From assembly GCA_945883495.1 (NCBI GenBank), contig CAMCXS010000021.1, positions 1 through 64,000 on the forward strand: a stretch of 64,000 nucleotides of DNA. Reading direction: 5' to 3'. Both the position numbers and the translations under genes were made by a program. Shown in pieces: positions 17,079-25,944 of the stretch (the stretch's first letter is position 1; the number at the start of each line of letters is the position of its first letter). Source of the stretch: Akkermansia muciniphila. Lineage in GTDB: Bacteria > Verrucomicrobiota > Verrucomicrobiia > Verrucomicrobiales > DEV007. The notes beneath the pieces are model-generated. The model made no database searches. It saw only the letters and a program-made list of their open reading frames with translations, and had not been told where the DNA came from.

Positions 17079-18258
17079 GAGGCAACCCTCCACTAGACTC
17101 GGCGGGAGGCGATTGCACATCCATCCATTTGAACTTAACCGCGACAGCCCTATGCTGTGAAGGTCGCTCTTCTTCAGTCAAACAAGCGACCGGCTCCCAC
17201 CTCGAACTGCAAAAAACGTAGTCGATTCTCATCCATGGCCCTCCTCCGCTGAGCGGATTGTGGGTGGCACCGGGGAAGGTAAATCCAAACCCACTCCCAG
17301 CCTCCGCGTGAGCGTCTCGAAGGGTCGACTTAAAAAGCTGGTGGATGTAACCGCCCGATGGAGCATTCAAGTCTCCGGCCAAAATGACAGGCAATGACTC
17401 TTGTTCAATCATCAACAGAAGTTCTCTGGCCTGCTCAATTCGATCGTCCCACCATAGCTGACTTTTCTTGCGTTTCTCGTTGAACGGAGTCCCCGGTAGG
17501 CCAATCACCCCGTAGAGGAAACCACCACGGGCATAGCTTCCAAGGGTTCGCCTAGGACTGGCGAAGTGCACTGAATAGATCGCGGCATGCCTACCTCCGA
17601 GGTCCACCACATAGCGAACAGCTACCATGCGTTCCCGTTCGGCGGTCTTCGCCATGACTGGAGTTGCAGAAATAATCGGAAACCGGCTCAGAAGGGTAAA
17701 CTCCCCCAGACTCACATGTGAGGTAAACTCCTCGTAGCCCTCCGCTTTGCCATACCGCTGAGCCCGAAGAGGCGCCTCCTGGAACACGATGAAGTCCGGC
17801 TTCGTTAAGTTCTTGAAGGGCTGCAGACTCTGGTTTGCATGCTGCCCACGGTTGTAGGTAAGAACAGTGAAGATGCCTTCTTCTACGGTCCCCTTCCACA
17901 CGTTCACGCTACGCCCCTGCCATTCCATCCCAAAGGCCACAAAAGCAGCCCCGGCAGCAATCTGTAACCCGACTAACTTCCAGTCGAAAAACAGAGTCAA
18001 GACCATTATAAATGGCAACGGCAAAAGAAATGTCTGTCGAGGCAAATAAAGCAAAAAGCCTAAGGTCATATGCTGCTCGCCAATCCAACGCATCCCTCCC
18101 ACCAAGCCAGCCAACGCCAAAGCGTATCCCACCGTAATAACTAGGAATGCACGGCGGATCCACCGACCGATCACCACTCGCAAATTGCGGCGCGACTCTT
18201 CATCCCTTAGAGCTTCGCCCAGCCGGTTCAGAAAGTGATCCCAGTTCATACCCTTCAT
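17059..18258 (-). CDS. Membrane-anchored endonuclease/exonuclease/phosphatase-family protein
   Basis: A 399-residue protein. The N-terminal 130 residues hold about three membrane helices. The C-terminal 250 residues form an EEP fold: FTVLTYNRGQHAN (Asn), DFIVFQEAPL (metal-binding Glu), YSVHFASPRR, PVILAGDLNAPSG (catalytic Asp and Asn) and a terminal RIDYVF with SQHRAVAVKF (Asp and His). All core catalytic residues are present. The EEP domain should sit outside the cytoplasmic membrane and hydrolyse a phosphodiester (phospholipid, nucleic acid or similar). It is monocistronic, convergent with the previous gene and divergent from the YdcF-like gene. Confidence 0.82.
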   Translation of the reverse strand: MKGMNWDHFLNRLGEALRDEESRRNLRVVIGRWIRRAFLVITVGYALALAGLVGGMRWIGEQHMTLGFLLYLPRQTFLLPLPFIMVLTLFFDWKLVGLQIAAGAAFVAFGMEWQGRSVNVWKGTVEEGIFTVLTYNRGQHANQSLQPFKNLTKPDFIVFQEAPLRAQRYGKAEGYEEFTSHVSLGEFTLLSRFPIISATPVMAKTAERERMVAVRYVVDLGGRHAAIYSVHFASPRRTLGSYARGGFLYGVIGLPGTPFNEKRKKSQLWWDDRIEQARELLLMIEQESLPVILAGDLNAPSGGYIHQLFKSTLRDAHAEAGSGFGFTFPGATHNPLSGGGPWMRIDYVFCSSRWEPVACLTEEERPSQHRAVAVKFKWMDVQSPPAESSGGLPLTGQGP

Positions 18259-18400
18259 CGCCAGGGCGCCTCTCGCCCAGCTAGCCAGTGATCAATGGAC
18301 CAGCTTGAACGTTCTATCAAACAGTTTGCCCGAATCTTGAAAATTTGCGGACATAGCCGACCATCAAAACGGCTCACTTGGCTTTTCCCGCCGTGACTGC

Positions 18401-19165
18401 ATGCAAGATATTTTACCTTTCTTTGAACCTGTAGGTCTCGCCTGGCTCGGCCTCTGCACTTGGCTGGCGGCCGCCATCAAGCGCAATCAAGGCGTTGAGG
18501 TTTGGCTCGCATCCGGGACCTGGCTTACTTACAGCACCCTCTGTTGCACCGCGCTGCCCTCCATTCTACTTACTTCCATTGAGCAGGTTTTTCCGGTTCG
18601 TCCCGTTTCCAGCTTGCTTGCCGCCGACGCCATCATCTGCCTGGGCGGAGGAGCCTCTCCTGCCCCATCCGAACCCTTGGGCATCCACTTGCGGGGACCA
18701 GCAGACCGGCTGGCGACAGCCCTTCTCCTCGCCCAGGCCGGCAAAGCGCCCACACTTGTGCTAGGAGGCGGCCAATACCGTGTCCAAGGTGAGTGGCGTT
18801 CTGAAGCCGATGCCGTGGGTGCCGTCCTTTTTGACCAAAGGTGGAGTCCGGCGGAAATCGTCAGCCTAGGTCACTGCACCAACACCAGGGACGAGGCACT
18901 CAAAGTGGCCCGGCTGGCTCAAACTCGCGGTTGGAAGCAGCTCTATTTGGTCTCGTCCGCCTACCATCTTCCCCGGGCGGTAAGGACCTTTGAGCGCGTT
19001 GGCCTAAACGTCATCCCGATCCCATGCAACTACCAGAGCGCCATCTCTACCGGGGAGCCCCCAATCTGGCTCTCGGCCCCATCCATCTCAGCTCTGAGCC
19101 AATTCCAACTCTGGTTTCACGAGACCTTGGGCTCCATTTCGTACCGTTGGCGACGCTGGATCTGA
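18401..19165 (+). CDS. YdcF/SanA-family (DUF218) envelope protein
   Basis: A 254-residue protein with two hydrophobic N-terminal segments and a DUF218 domain. Hallmarks are ADAIICLGGGA, then RLATALLLAQAGKAPTLVLGGG, the acidic residues in NTRDEALKVA, and LVSSAYHLPRAVRTFERVG, with the conserved Ser-His pair. Members such as ElyC and SanA work in envelope maintenance at limiting peptidoglycan or enterobacterial antigen synthesis. The catalytic activity of the family is not firmly settled. It is a single gene with a 16-bp convergent gap to the next. Confidence 0.85.
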   Translation: MQDILPFFEPVGLAWLGLCTWLAAAIKRNQGVEVWLASGTWLTYSTLCCTALPSILLTSIEQVFPVRPVSSLLAADAIICLGGGASPAPSEPLGIHLRGPADRLATALLLAQAGKAPTLVLGGGQYRVQGEWRSEADAVGAVLFDQRWSPAEIVSLGHCTNTRDEALKVARLAQTRGWKQLYLVSSAYHLPRAVRTFERVGLNVIPIPCNYQSAISTGEPPIWLSAPSISALSQFQLWFHETLGSISYRWRRWI

Positions 19166-19180
19166 GGCAAGACCTGGATC

Positions 19181-19951
19181 TCAGTGGAAGCAACGCTCTA
19201 GGTCCTTTTCGAGGGATACCTTGGCTTCGTGCGCGGAGGATGTTTGCTTTCCGATGAGGATTTGATCGTAGGCGAGTGCGCCGCGGGTGGCCACGGCGAG
19301 TCTTAGCCCATCGCCCAATCCGCCGTCCTTTACCGCTTTCTGGGCGATTGTCCATGCCGTTTCAATCATCGCCCCTTTGCCTTCATCGCTGTATTTCCGA
19401 AGATTCGGAACAGTCACCAAAAAAGCCGCAGAATCCTTGGCCAGCCAACAATAGACGAGAAACTTGTCGCCTTCGATCGAAATACCCGAAGGTTTCTCAG
19501 CAAAGCTCGCCGCAAATTCTTCCATTCTCGATGCCACGCTTGCGGCTACCGCTTGGCCCTTGTCCGTGTTTCCAAAAGCCACTTCACCACCGGGTTGCGC
19601 AAAAAGGATTTTCTGTGCCTCTCCAAGCTTCGAAATCTTCATTTCTGCATTCTTCTGCCAGAAGTACAGCCCAATGATCGAGAGTCCTAGAATCACCCCG
19701 ATCCCCCCGGTGACAATCCCTCCCAGGGCAAACTGGGCGCCCTTCCACCGGTCCGCGTCTTGCGAGATTGCCTTCCTTGCGGCCACTCCCAGGAAAATCG
19801 CCACCAGCCCCAACAGTCCCCCTGGACAGAGGACCAGAGAAGTCACACCGATGACCAGCGAGGCGATAGCCCATTTGTGAATCGTCGCGTTGCCGGGAGC
19901 CTGCCGAAGGCTTGTTCCAGACGGTGAAGGCGGATTTGTTTCATCGTTCAT
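19181..19951 (-). CDS. DUF4190-type membrane protein with extracytoplasmic domain
   Basis: A 256-residue protein. A Pro-rich cytoplasmic head is followed by two helices typical of DUF4190 (WAIASLVIGVTSLVLCPGG and a second one with GGIVTGGIGVILGLSIIGLYFW). The remaining 150 residues are soluble, alpha/beta in appearance and unassigned. DUF4190 is a membrane-topology module without known function. The start at 19951 (MNDETN) is preferred; the frame is open to 19987 but the first 12 residues add nothing recognisable. It is divergent from the secreted protein gene at 20110. Confidence 0.7.
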   Translation of the reverse strand: MNDETNPPSPSGTSLRQAPGNATIHKWAIASLVIGVTSLVLCPGGLLGLVAIFLGVAARKAISQDADRWKGAQFALGGIVTGGIGVILGLSIIGLYFWQKNAEMKISKLGEAQKILFAQPGGEVAFGNTDKGQAVAASVASRMEEFAASFAEKPSGISIEGDKFLVYCWLAKDSAAFLVTVPNLRKYSDEGKGAMIETAWTIAQKAVKDGGLGDGLRLAVATRGALAYDQILIGKQTSSAHEAKVSLEKDLERCFH

Positions 19952-20109
19952 GATTGCGGGTTCCAAGGTGGCTCTGGCCGACTGCAAAAACGCACTTTAC
20001 AACAACGCGGAAGTCGATCCTGCGACCGCCTTTTGGCAACGGTTTTGGCACATGACTTCTGAACCATCCCGCCTTAGGGCCTGCCACGCATTTTCACTCC
20101 TCAAATCAC

Positions 20110-20997
20110 ATGAAAGCCACTATCACCTTCGCTTCTAGCCTCGCCTCCATAGCCGCGCCAGCCATCTTGCTCTGCGGCTTTGCTCATGCCCAGGAACCTT
20201 CTTGGGTGAAGATCCTCTCCGCAACCGGCCCGGGCAGCTTTGCGCCGATGCCGGCTTGCGAAATGACCTTTGACGCCGGTTGGAAAGACATCGCCAAAGC
20301 CGGCCAAATCAAGGTTTCCATCATCCCATCCGGAGATTCCATCAAAGTCATGGGCCAAGGCGCCGATGTCGGAGCCGCCGCTGCCCTCCTTCCGGTCGAA
20401 GGCGAGTTCGTTTCCCTCATTGATGCCGCTACGCTCCTGCCAAAGCTCAATGAGCAAACCCAAAAGCGCAAAGACAGCGTCCTCCTTAGCCAAGTCGATT
20501 TCTCCGGTGGCAAAGTGTCCTCCACCAAGTCGCTCAAGGTCGGCGGAACCGGAGAAGAAGTGAAGCACGCCAAGGAACTCATGGTCCCGAAGGCCTACGA
20601 CCTGATCTCTGCGGCTCTTTTCCTGCGCAGTCAGCCGCTCAAGGAAGTCGGCGAAACCTACACCATCGCCGTCGTTCCTCAGTCCTCGGCGAAACCGCTG
20701 ACCGCCAAAGTTGTTGAACGCGCCAAATACAGCTACAACGGCAATATGATCGACGCGATCAAAGTCGAGGTCGCCCCCGCCGTTTTCAAACCGACCGCTG
20801 AAGAAGAGGCCAAGGCCAAAGCGGATGCGGCCAACGAAAGCCTCAAGGACAAGACCAAGGAAATCTTCAAAGGGACCCTCTCCTCGGTGTATGCCTGGAT
20901 CAGTGACGACGCCGATCGCCTCCCTCTCGAGATCTCCGTCAACATCACTCCCATCGGGGCAGTTGGCGCGAAGCTCGTCGAGTTCAAGAAGAACTAA
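20110..20997 (+). CDS. Secreted hypothetical protein
   Basis: A 295-residue protein with a Sec signal peptide (hydrophobic core about residues 8-23, cleavage after AHA-Q or FAHAQ). The mature protein has no family I recognise. It is alpha/beta in composition with an alanine- and lysine-rich helical segment (about 220-255). It contains SYNGNMIDAIKVEVAP and VYAWISDDADRLPLEISV. The last motif resembles DUF3108-type periplasmic proteins, where a beta sandwich ends with a statement of this form, but the match is weak. The gene is monocistronic, followed by strong hairpins in the intergenic region. Confidence 0.6.
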   Translation: MKATITFASSLASIAAPAILLCGFAHAQEPSWVKILSATGPGSFAPMPACEMTFDAGWKDIAKAGQIKVSIIPSGDSIKVMGQGADVGAAAALLPVEGEFVSLIDAATLLPKLNEQTQKRKDSVLLSQVDFSGGKVSSTKSLKVGGTGEEVKHAKELMVPKAYDLISAALFLRSQPLKEVGETYTIAVVPQSSAKPLTAKVVERAKYSYNGNMIDAIKVEVAPAVFKPTAEEEAKAKADAANESLKDKTKEIFKGTLSSVYAWISDDADRLPLEISVNITPIGAVGAKLVEFKKN

Positions 20998-21030
20998 AAA
21001 CCTGGTTCCCTTCGCTCATTGAATGAACTT

Positions 21031-21056
21031 GCCGGGCGTCGCGGGCGACGCCCGGC
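21031..21056 (+). terminator. 12-bp GC-rich hairpin after the secreted-protein gene
   Basis: GCCGGGCGTCGC is followed after GG by its exact reverse complement, 33 bp after the stop at 20997. The position suits a transcription terminator or a 3'-end mRNA stabiliser. No T-tract follows, so a Rho-independent role is uncertain. Confidence 0.5.
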
Positions 21057-21220
21057 TCGCTTCCGGACATCGGGCCCCGAAGACCCACAGATAATAATTT
21101 TCATTATTCTGAGAATCCTATTTGCACGAAAGCTCCCTATGCGCGATTATTCTCTCATCAGCAGGTTTCACCTCTGAGAGATTTTCCAAAGTTTGTTTTC
21201 AGTCGTGTGTAGTAGTGTGT

Positions 21221-21247
21221 CGAAGGCCGGCCCGTCGCCGGCCTTCG
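21221..21247 (+). other. 11-bp hairpin upstream of the YiiX-like gene
   Basis: CGAAGGCCGGC and its exact reverse complement flank a 5-base loop. It lies about 90 bp ahead of the ATG at 21339, in the likely 5' leader, so it may be regulatory. It could equally be a dispersed repeat unit. Confidence 0.45.
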
Positions 21248-21338
21248 GTGCGTCCAGCGGAAATGATTGACCAATCGCCTGGAATCTGGGAACGTGCGGC
21301 GCCTTAGGGCCTTCGTCCATCCCAACAACAATTTCCCG

Positions 21339-22667
21339 ATGTCACCAGATTCCTTGAAACGTCCCGCCGTGATGTATTCCGCCGCCGGAATGGGCATTGC
21401 CCTCATCGCTTTTTCCCTGGGCCTTATGGTGGGCAGGAACTCAGGCGGCCCCACCGGCATGGTCGAGGTCAGCCCTGAAGTCGATCCAAATCTTTCCACG
21501 ACAAAGTTGCCGCCCGCTTGGCCGTTGCACTTCTGCAGCGTCAATGTCGAGCGGAGTTACCCGACCAGCCAGGCAATCCCCAATGCCGCCCACCTGAAAA
21601 CCGTCGGAGGCTCTGTGGCGATCCTCCCCCACCCGGATAGCACGACGGCACAGCTACGTGTCATCAAGCTTCCCGCCTCAATGCACGCCAAGCCCACCGC
21701 CGCGCGCGCTTTGGCGGAGAGCGGCGCGATCCAGGACGGCGACGTTTTGGTAGTCTTCCGCAAAGAATGGTCACGCGCCAATGCCTACGGCAACCTCCAG
21801 CTCGGCCAAGGACATGCCGCGCTGGCCACGATCTCCCAAGACGAAAAGGGGAAAATCGTCAAGACGGTCGAAAGCCCCCTGGATTACAGCAGCAATCTCG
21901 ATCACCCGGGCCACTATGGAGGCCACAAGACATTTCAAGTCATCCGTCCCAATCTCACACCCAAGCAAAAGGCCAACGTCGCCAAATGGGCCCGCCGCGT
22001 CCTCGACAAAAATCAGATCATGTTCCAACCCGACTACGGCTCCCCTTATTTCGCCCGCGTCAAGGGCAAGGACGCTCCCTCCCTCTGTACTGACTTGGCG
22101 ATCTACACTCTTTACGGCGAAGGCGATCAAATCGGCACCTTCTGCTCCGAACTGGTATGGGCGCTCTTGGGCTTGCGCAATGTCGATCCCGACGAACTCC
22201 TGAAAGCCTTCCCCAAGAATGACAACAAGGGCGGACCTCGCCAATACCTCGCCAGCAACGTCCGGCCCATCTTCAACCCAATGCCGGGAGCGACCAAGAA
22301 TCCGTTGGAGAGCCCCGGCTTGATGCAGGGCCCGGATGTGGTCCTCCGCCGCATCTTCCCGGACAATGCCAAGCGCCACGATTTCCTCGCGAACACCGTG
22401 CTTGGACCACGCAAGGTCACCCCGACGGAACTCGACGGTATCATGTCCACCGGTCACCAGAAGACCGCGATTGCCTTCCAACCCAAGATCGATCAGTTGC
22501 GCCAGTGGTATCTCGAGCAGCACGAGAACCCCAGCGCCCTCCCCGCCGTCAACGTCGGCATCAATCCGAACTATTCGCCAACTGCCTTCTCCATCCTCGC
22601 CAATTCCGACGCCAAGGGCCAGAACGGCAAGCTCCTGTTCTATGTGGGCACCGTGACCTTTGAGTGA
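21339..22667 (+). CDS. YiiX/YebB-like permuted papain-fold cysteine hydrolase, membrane-anchored
   Basis: A 442-residue protein starting at 21339, with one membrane helix (about residues 14-32) so the body is extracytoplasmic. The central region has the permuted NlpC/P60 layout. GDVLVVF is followed by His159 in LGQGHAAL, and the cysteine comes later as Cys269 in GTFCSELVWALLG, as in YiiX-like (DUF830) enzymes. These hydrolyse amide or thioester bonds in peptidoglycan or lipid substrates. The C-terminal 150 residues are unassigned. An in-frame ATG at 21267 would precede the helix with 24 unlikely residues. It is convergent with a second wall-hydrolase-like gene. Confidence 0.72.
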   Translation: MSPDSLKRPAVMYSAAGMGIALIAFSLGLMVGRNSGGPTGMVEVSPEVDPNLSTTKLPPAWPLHFCSVNVERSYPTSQAIPNAAHLKTVGGSVAILPHPDSTTAQLRVIKLPASMHAKPTAARALAESGAIQDGDVLVVFRKEWSRANAYGNLQLGQGHAALATISQDEKGKIVKTVESPLDYSSNLDHPGHYGGHKTFQVIRPNLTPKQKANVAKWARRVLDKNQIMFQPDYGSPYFARVKGKDAPSLCTDLAIYTLYGEGDQIGTFCSELVWALLGLRNVDPDELLKAFPKNDNKGGPRQYLASNVRPIFNPMPGATKNPLESPGLMQGPDVVLRRIFPDNAKRHDFLANTVLGPRKVTPTELDGIMSTGHQKTAIAFQPKIDQLRQWYLEQHENPSALPAVNVGINPNYSPTAFSILANSDAKGQNGKLLFYVGTVTFE

Positions 22668-22685
22668 TGCGGCGTTTTCCTTCGA

Positions 22686-23528
22686 TCAATTGACCTGCAG
22701 GTGCATGTGATCGTCATGCCGCGCCGCCTGCCTCTGTTGGAAGCGCAAGCGCGGATGGGAGACGTTGAGCCGCTGCTGCAAGTGGATCTCCAGAAGAATT
22801 TTGTCGGTCCCAGGTTGGCGCAGCAACGTCCTTAGCAAATCCCGAGTCCGCGCTTCGTCCAGCTCCCGGTCGCGGTTCACCCCTTGCAGAAGCGGCATGT
22901 CCCAGCGGAACAGCGACGGTTTTCCTTTGTAGGGTGCCGGCTCGCCGCGCTCGGGCGATTCGTAGATCCAATAGCCGATTGGGGAAGGCGAAACGGTATA
23001 TTTCCCTCCCTTATTGTAACAAAATGCGAGATCGATCTTGCGCCCGTCGGCATGAGACAGGTGCGGCAACATCGGAAACTTGGGGCCGTAGGGAAAGCCT
23101 CCATCGAGGTAATGGATCCGGCTTCCCGGATATTTCTGGGCCATCTGCCGTGCTGCGGCGATTACCAACTCCTTCACCTGCGGTCTCACGTAGTGGCGAT
23201 TCAGGAGACAATACAACAATGAGCGCGGAGCCACCGGTGCCTCGGTGGTTGCGAACATTGGCATTGGCACCCGTCCGAACGCCGCGGCCAACAAGGGGAC
23301 GCACAGCAGGGTCACCGCGCAATAAACTGCCGCCGAAGAGACAAAAGCCAACCAGCGGCGGGCCTCATCGGGGAAAAGCCGGTATCGGCAGACATGCCAG
23401 CAGAGCAGAAGAATCACGCCGCCCACTTGGCTCACCACCGTCAGCGCCACGAACAGGAGCGCCCCCGCCAAGAATTTGTGGAGGCGGGAGTCCGCCGGAA
23501 ATATGGAATCTTGCTTGATAGAACGCAT
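22686..23528 (-). CDS. MepA/LAS-type zinc murein endopeptidase, membrane-anchored
   Basis: A 280-residue protein with two hydrophobic segments (about 20-45 and 60-85), then a soluble domain. The zinc signature is LSHADGRKIDLAF, with His159 and Asp166 spaced seven apart, and the C-terminal HDDHMHLQV, with His271, His274 and His276. That spacing is the same as the histidines of penicillin-insensitive endopeptidase MepA (family M74), so cleavage of D-Ala-containing peptidoglycan cross-links is the likely reaction. It differs from MepA in being membrane-anchored rather than carrying a cleaved signal. It is 18 bp from the convergent YiiX-like gene. Confidence 0.72.
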   Translation of the reverse strand: MRSIKQDSIFPADSRLHKFLAGALLFVALTVVSQVGGVILLLCWHVCRYRLFPDEARRWLAFVSSAAVYCAVTLLCVPLLAAAFGRVPMPMFATTEAPVAPRSLLYCLLNRHYVRPQVKELVIAAARQMAQKYPGSRIHYLDGGFPYGPKFPMLPHLSHADGRKIDLAFCYNKGGKYTVSPSPIGYWIYESPERGEPAPYKGKPSLFRWDMPLLQGVNRDRELDEARTRDLLRTLLRQPGTDKILLEIHLQQRLNVSHPRLRFQQRQAARHDDHMHLQVN

Positions 23529-23616
23529 GCTAAGCAGCGGCCCACCGTATCGTCAAGAATCTGCCTCGCAATCGTCCCTGCGGCCACCAGATCGGTTGGC
23601 AAACTGAGGATTAACC

Positions 23617-25812
23617 TTAGCCCCGCTCGTGCTTCAATCGCCGAAGCATCGCCTCGACGGCATCGACAAGCTCTACCGGTTGATAAGGCTTGGGAAGCAC
23701 GCCGCTAAAGCCAAATCTCTGCGGCTCCGCCATCGCCGGGTCGTCATTGTAGCCACTGGAGACGATGGCGCAGGCATGCGGATCGAATTCCTTGATCCGG
23801 TGCATCGCTTCGACCCCACCCATCCCGTCCTCGATGGTAAGGTCCATGATGAGAAGGTCGTAGGGATCCCCCGAACGCGATGCCTCTTGGTAGGCACTCA
23901 CGGCGGCCTGGCCTTCCCTGCTCTCATCGACCCGATGCCCGGCTTGGGTCAACGTCGTGTGGATCAAGCGGCGGATGAGAGATTCGTCCTCCAGCACCAG
24001 AATCCGCGCCCCACCATGAGGCTGAGTTTGCGGCGCGTGCCCGGCGTGCTTGGACATTCCGTTGCGGAAGGGCTGCACCCCGGAAGATTGTCCGGGCGGC
24101 TGCGCTAAAGGCAATCTCACCATCACCTCCGTCCCCTCCCCTGGAGCCGATTTGAGCGAGACCGTGCCGCCGTGCGCGCGCGCGATCGATTCGCAAACCG
24201 TGAGTCCCAGACCGGTGGCATTGAGCGGCTGACGGGTAGAAAAGAACGGTTCAAACGCTTGGCGAATGACATCCTCGTCCATTCCCGTCCCGGCATCGAA
24301 GACCTCAATCACCAGCCAGGGAGAGCCATCCGGAGCATTCTCCGCCCGGCCCACGACTCCGATGATCCCGCCCGGTTGTGAAGCCTGCTCGGCGTTGAGC
24401 AACAGGTTCTCCACCAACCTCCGGAGCTGTTTCGGATCGGCACGAACCACGATCTCCATGGCCTCGACGTTCATCCGGTATTCAAACCCAGGATTCTCCG
24501 CTTGCCGTTCCTTGACGATTTGGCGGAGCAAAGGCGCAAGCGGCAACAGCCCTTTGATCGGCACCCCACCACGGGCGAACACCATGATTTGTTGGACCAA
24601 TCCCTGAGCCTTCCGAGCCGCTTGGCTGGCCTCTTGCAACATCCCTTTCTGGACCGCGTCCCGGCTGGCCGACTCAGCCAGCGCGATATTCCCCAGGATA
24701 ACGGTCAGCAAATTGTTGAAACCGTGGGAGAATCCACGCGCCAAATGTTCCAGCGCCTCCAGCCGTTCGCCACGCCGGACCTCCTTCTCAGAAGCTTTGA
24801 CCGCCGTCACGTCCCGTAAGATCAGGAACAAACCATCGCCCAACGCGTGAAGTTGAAATTGCAGCCAAGTCCCTTGATCCGGAATCTCAAACTCACATGT
24901 GGCCGGACGCTTCTCCCGGCGCACTTCCGCGAAAACTGGTTGGAAGCGCTCCCGGACGCCAGCGGGCAGTCCAGCCCAAAACTCGCGCCCCAAAATCTGC
25001 TCCCGCGGTAGATCAAAGAAGCTGCCCGCCGCCTCGTTGAGGAAGGCGATCCGCTCCGCCGCATCGATCACCACAACCGGATCGGCGATCGCCGTCGCCA
25101 AATCCCCAGGAGCCACTGCCGTCTCGGCCGCGGTACGGAACACCCGGACCGTGCCAAGCAGGGCACCGTCCTCACTTTCCAAAGCAGCTGCTTCCCCGGT
25201 TACCACCGCCACCGTTCCATCACGGCGCGTCAAAAGCGTTCCGGCGGCTGTGGAGTCGCCGGCCGCGAACACCTCTTGGATCGGCACCCCCTGTGCCTCT
25301 TGCAATTTCCACCCGGTCAACTCTTCAGCCGCCCGGTTCAGGAACGAAACATTGCCCGCCAGATCGGCCACCAGGATCGCTTCGCCCAGGACTTGCAATG
25401 CTTCCCGCATCGCTGGTTCGACGACACGTCCCTGGGGCAACCACTCCCGAAGCAAGTCTGGCAGATTGTTGAAGTCGAATGCCACGTCAACCACCAAGAA
25501 CGGATGCAAGCCTGCCCCATCGCGTTGCCAACGCCAGTCCCAATCCGGCCCCGCCACCAGCAGCAATGGCAACGCCGCTTCCTCTCGCCGCCACGCGCGC
25601 AACGCTTCCAGCACCGCCATCCCGGAGGGCGGACCCGGTACCAATGCAATCAGCGCCTCCGCCGACAGCTCCAAGACGTCCGCCGACAGCGTTTCAGGCA
25701 TCGCGATGACCCGGGGCACGCTGTGTCCCATCGCTACCAGCCGCGTTTGCCACTCCCGGCCACTACCGCCACTCGGCCCGATTCCGGGATCCACGACCAA
25801 AATACGCGCCAC
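23617..25812 (-). CDS. Hybrid sensor histidine kinase with N-terminal pseudo-receiver, two PAS and C-terminal receiver
   Basis: A 731-residue soluble signalling protein. Residues 1-128 look like a receiver fold but lack the phospho-Asp (the strand reads ALIALVPGPP). PAS domains follow at about 135-230 and 235-338. The dimerisation helix has His363 in RGFSHGFNNLL. The ATPase domain has the N box around 466-473, DAGTGM at 506-511 and TGLGLT at 533-538. A true receiver at 602-728 has Asp657 in LLIMDL. The H-box form GFxHxFNNLL is typical of kinases that phosphorylate their own attached receiver. No DNA-binding output is present. It is co-oriented with and 132 bp downstream of the multi-PAS gene. 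Confidence 0.88.
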   Translation of the reverse strand: MARILVVDPGIGPSGGSGREWQTRLVAMGHSVPRVIAMPETLSADVLELSAEALIALVPGPPSGMAVLEALRAWRREEAALPLLLVAGPDWDWRWQRDGAGLHPFLVVDVAFDFNNLPDLLREWLPQGRVVEPAMREALQVLGEAILVADLAGNVSFLNRAAEELTGWKLQEAQGVPIQEVFAAGDSTAAGTLLTRRDGTVAVVTGEAAALESEDGALLGTVRVFRTAAETAVAPGDLATAIADPVVVIDAAERIAFLNEAAGSFFDLPREQILGREFWAGLPAGVRERFQPVFAEVRREKRPATCEFEIPDQGTWLQFQLHALGDGLFLILRDVTAVKASEKEVRRGERLEALEHLARGFSHGFNNLLTVILGNIALAESASRDAVQKGMLQEASQAARKAQGLVQQIMVFARGGVPIKGLLPLAPLLRQIVKERQAENPGFEYRMNVEAMEIVVRADPKQLRRLVENLLLNAEQASQPGGIIGVVGRAENAPDGSPWLVIEVFDAGTGMDEDVIRQAFEPFFSTRQPLNATGLGLTVCESIARAHGGTVSLKSAPGEGTEVMVRLPLAQPPGQSSGVQPFRNGMSKHAGHAPQTQPHGGARILVLEDESLIRRLIHTTLTQAGHRVDESREGQAAVSAYQEASRSGDPYDLLIMDLTIEDGMGGVEAMHRIKEFDPHACAIVSSGYNDDPAMAEPQRFGFSGVLPKPYQPVELVDAVEAMLRRLKHERG

Positions 25813-25944
25813 GTCTAAACTTCTTGGTTTCGGTTTCGAGGTTTGCGGAAGTCGAGCACAAGCTGCTTCCAGTGGATGCGATAAACCATCTGGAAATTCT
25901 AGTCCATCAGCTTGCGCCGAAAATTTTGCTCGGCGCCCCTATGA

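Larger units (their letters stand above)
20998..21338. other. 340-bp intergenic region with two strong hairpins
   Basis: The gap lies between two plus-strand genes. It contains a 12-bp perfect stem with a 2-base loop at 21031-21056 and an 11-bp perfect stem with a 5-base loop at 21221-21247, separated by an AT-rich stretch (about 21090-21215). The AT-rich stretch probably carries the promoter of the 21339 gene. I see no coding sequence in it. Confidence 0.6.

Noticed and set aside
21771-22523. A 250-residue minus-strand frame over the YiiX-like gene
   Set aside because: No motif or start signal, and it lies inside a gene with catalytic His and Cys motifs on the other strand.
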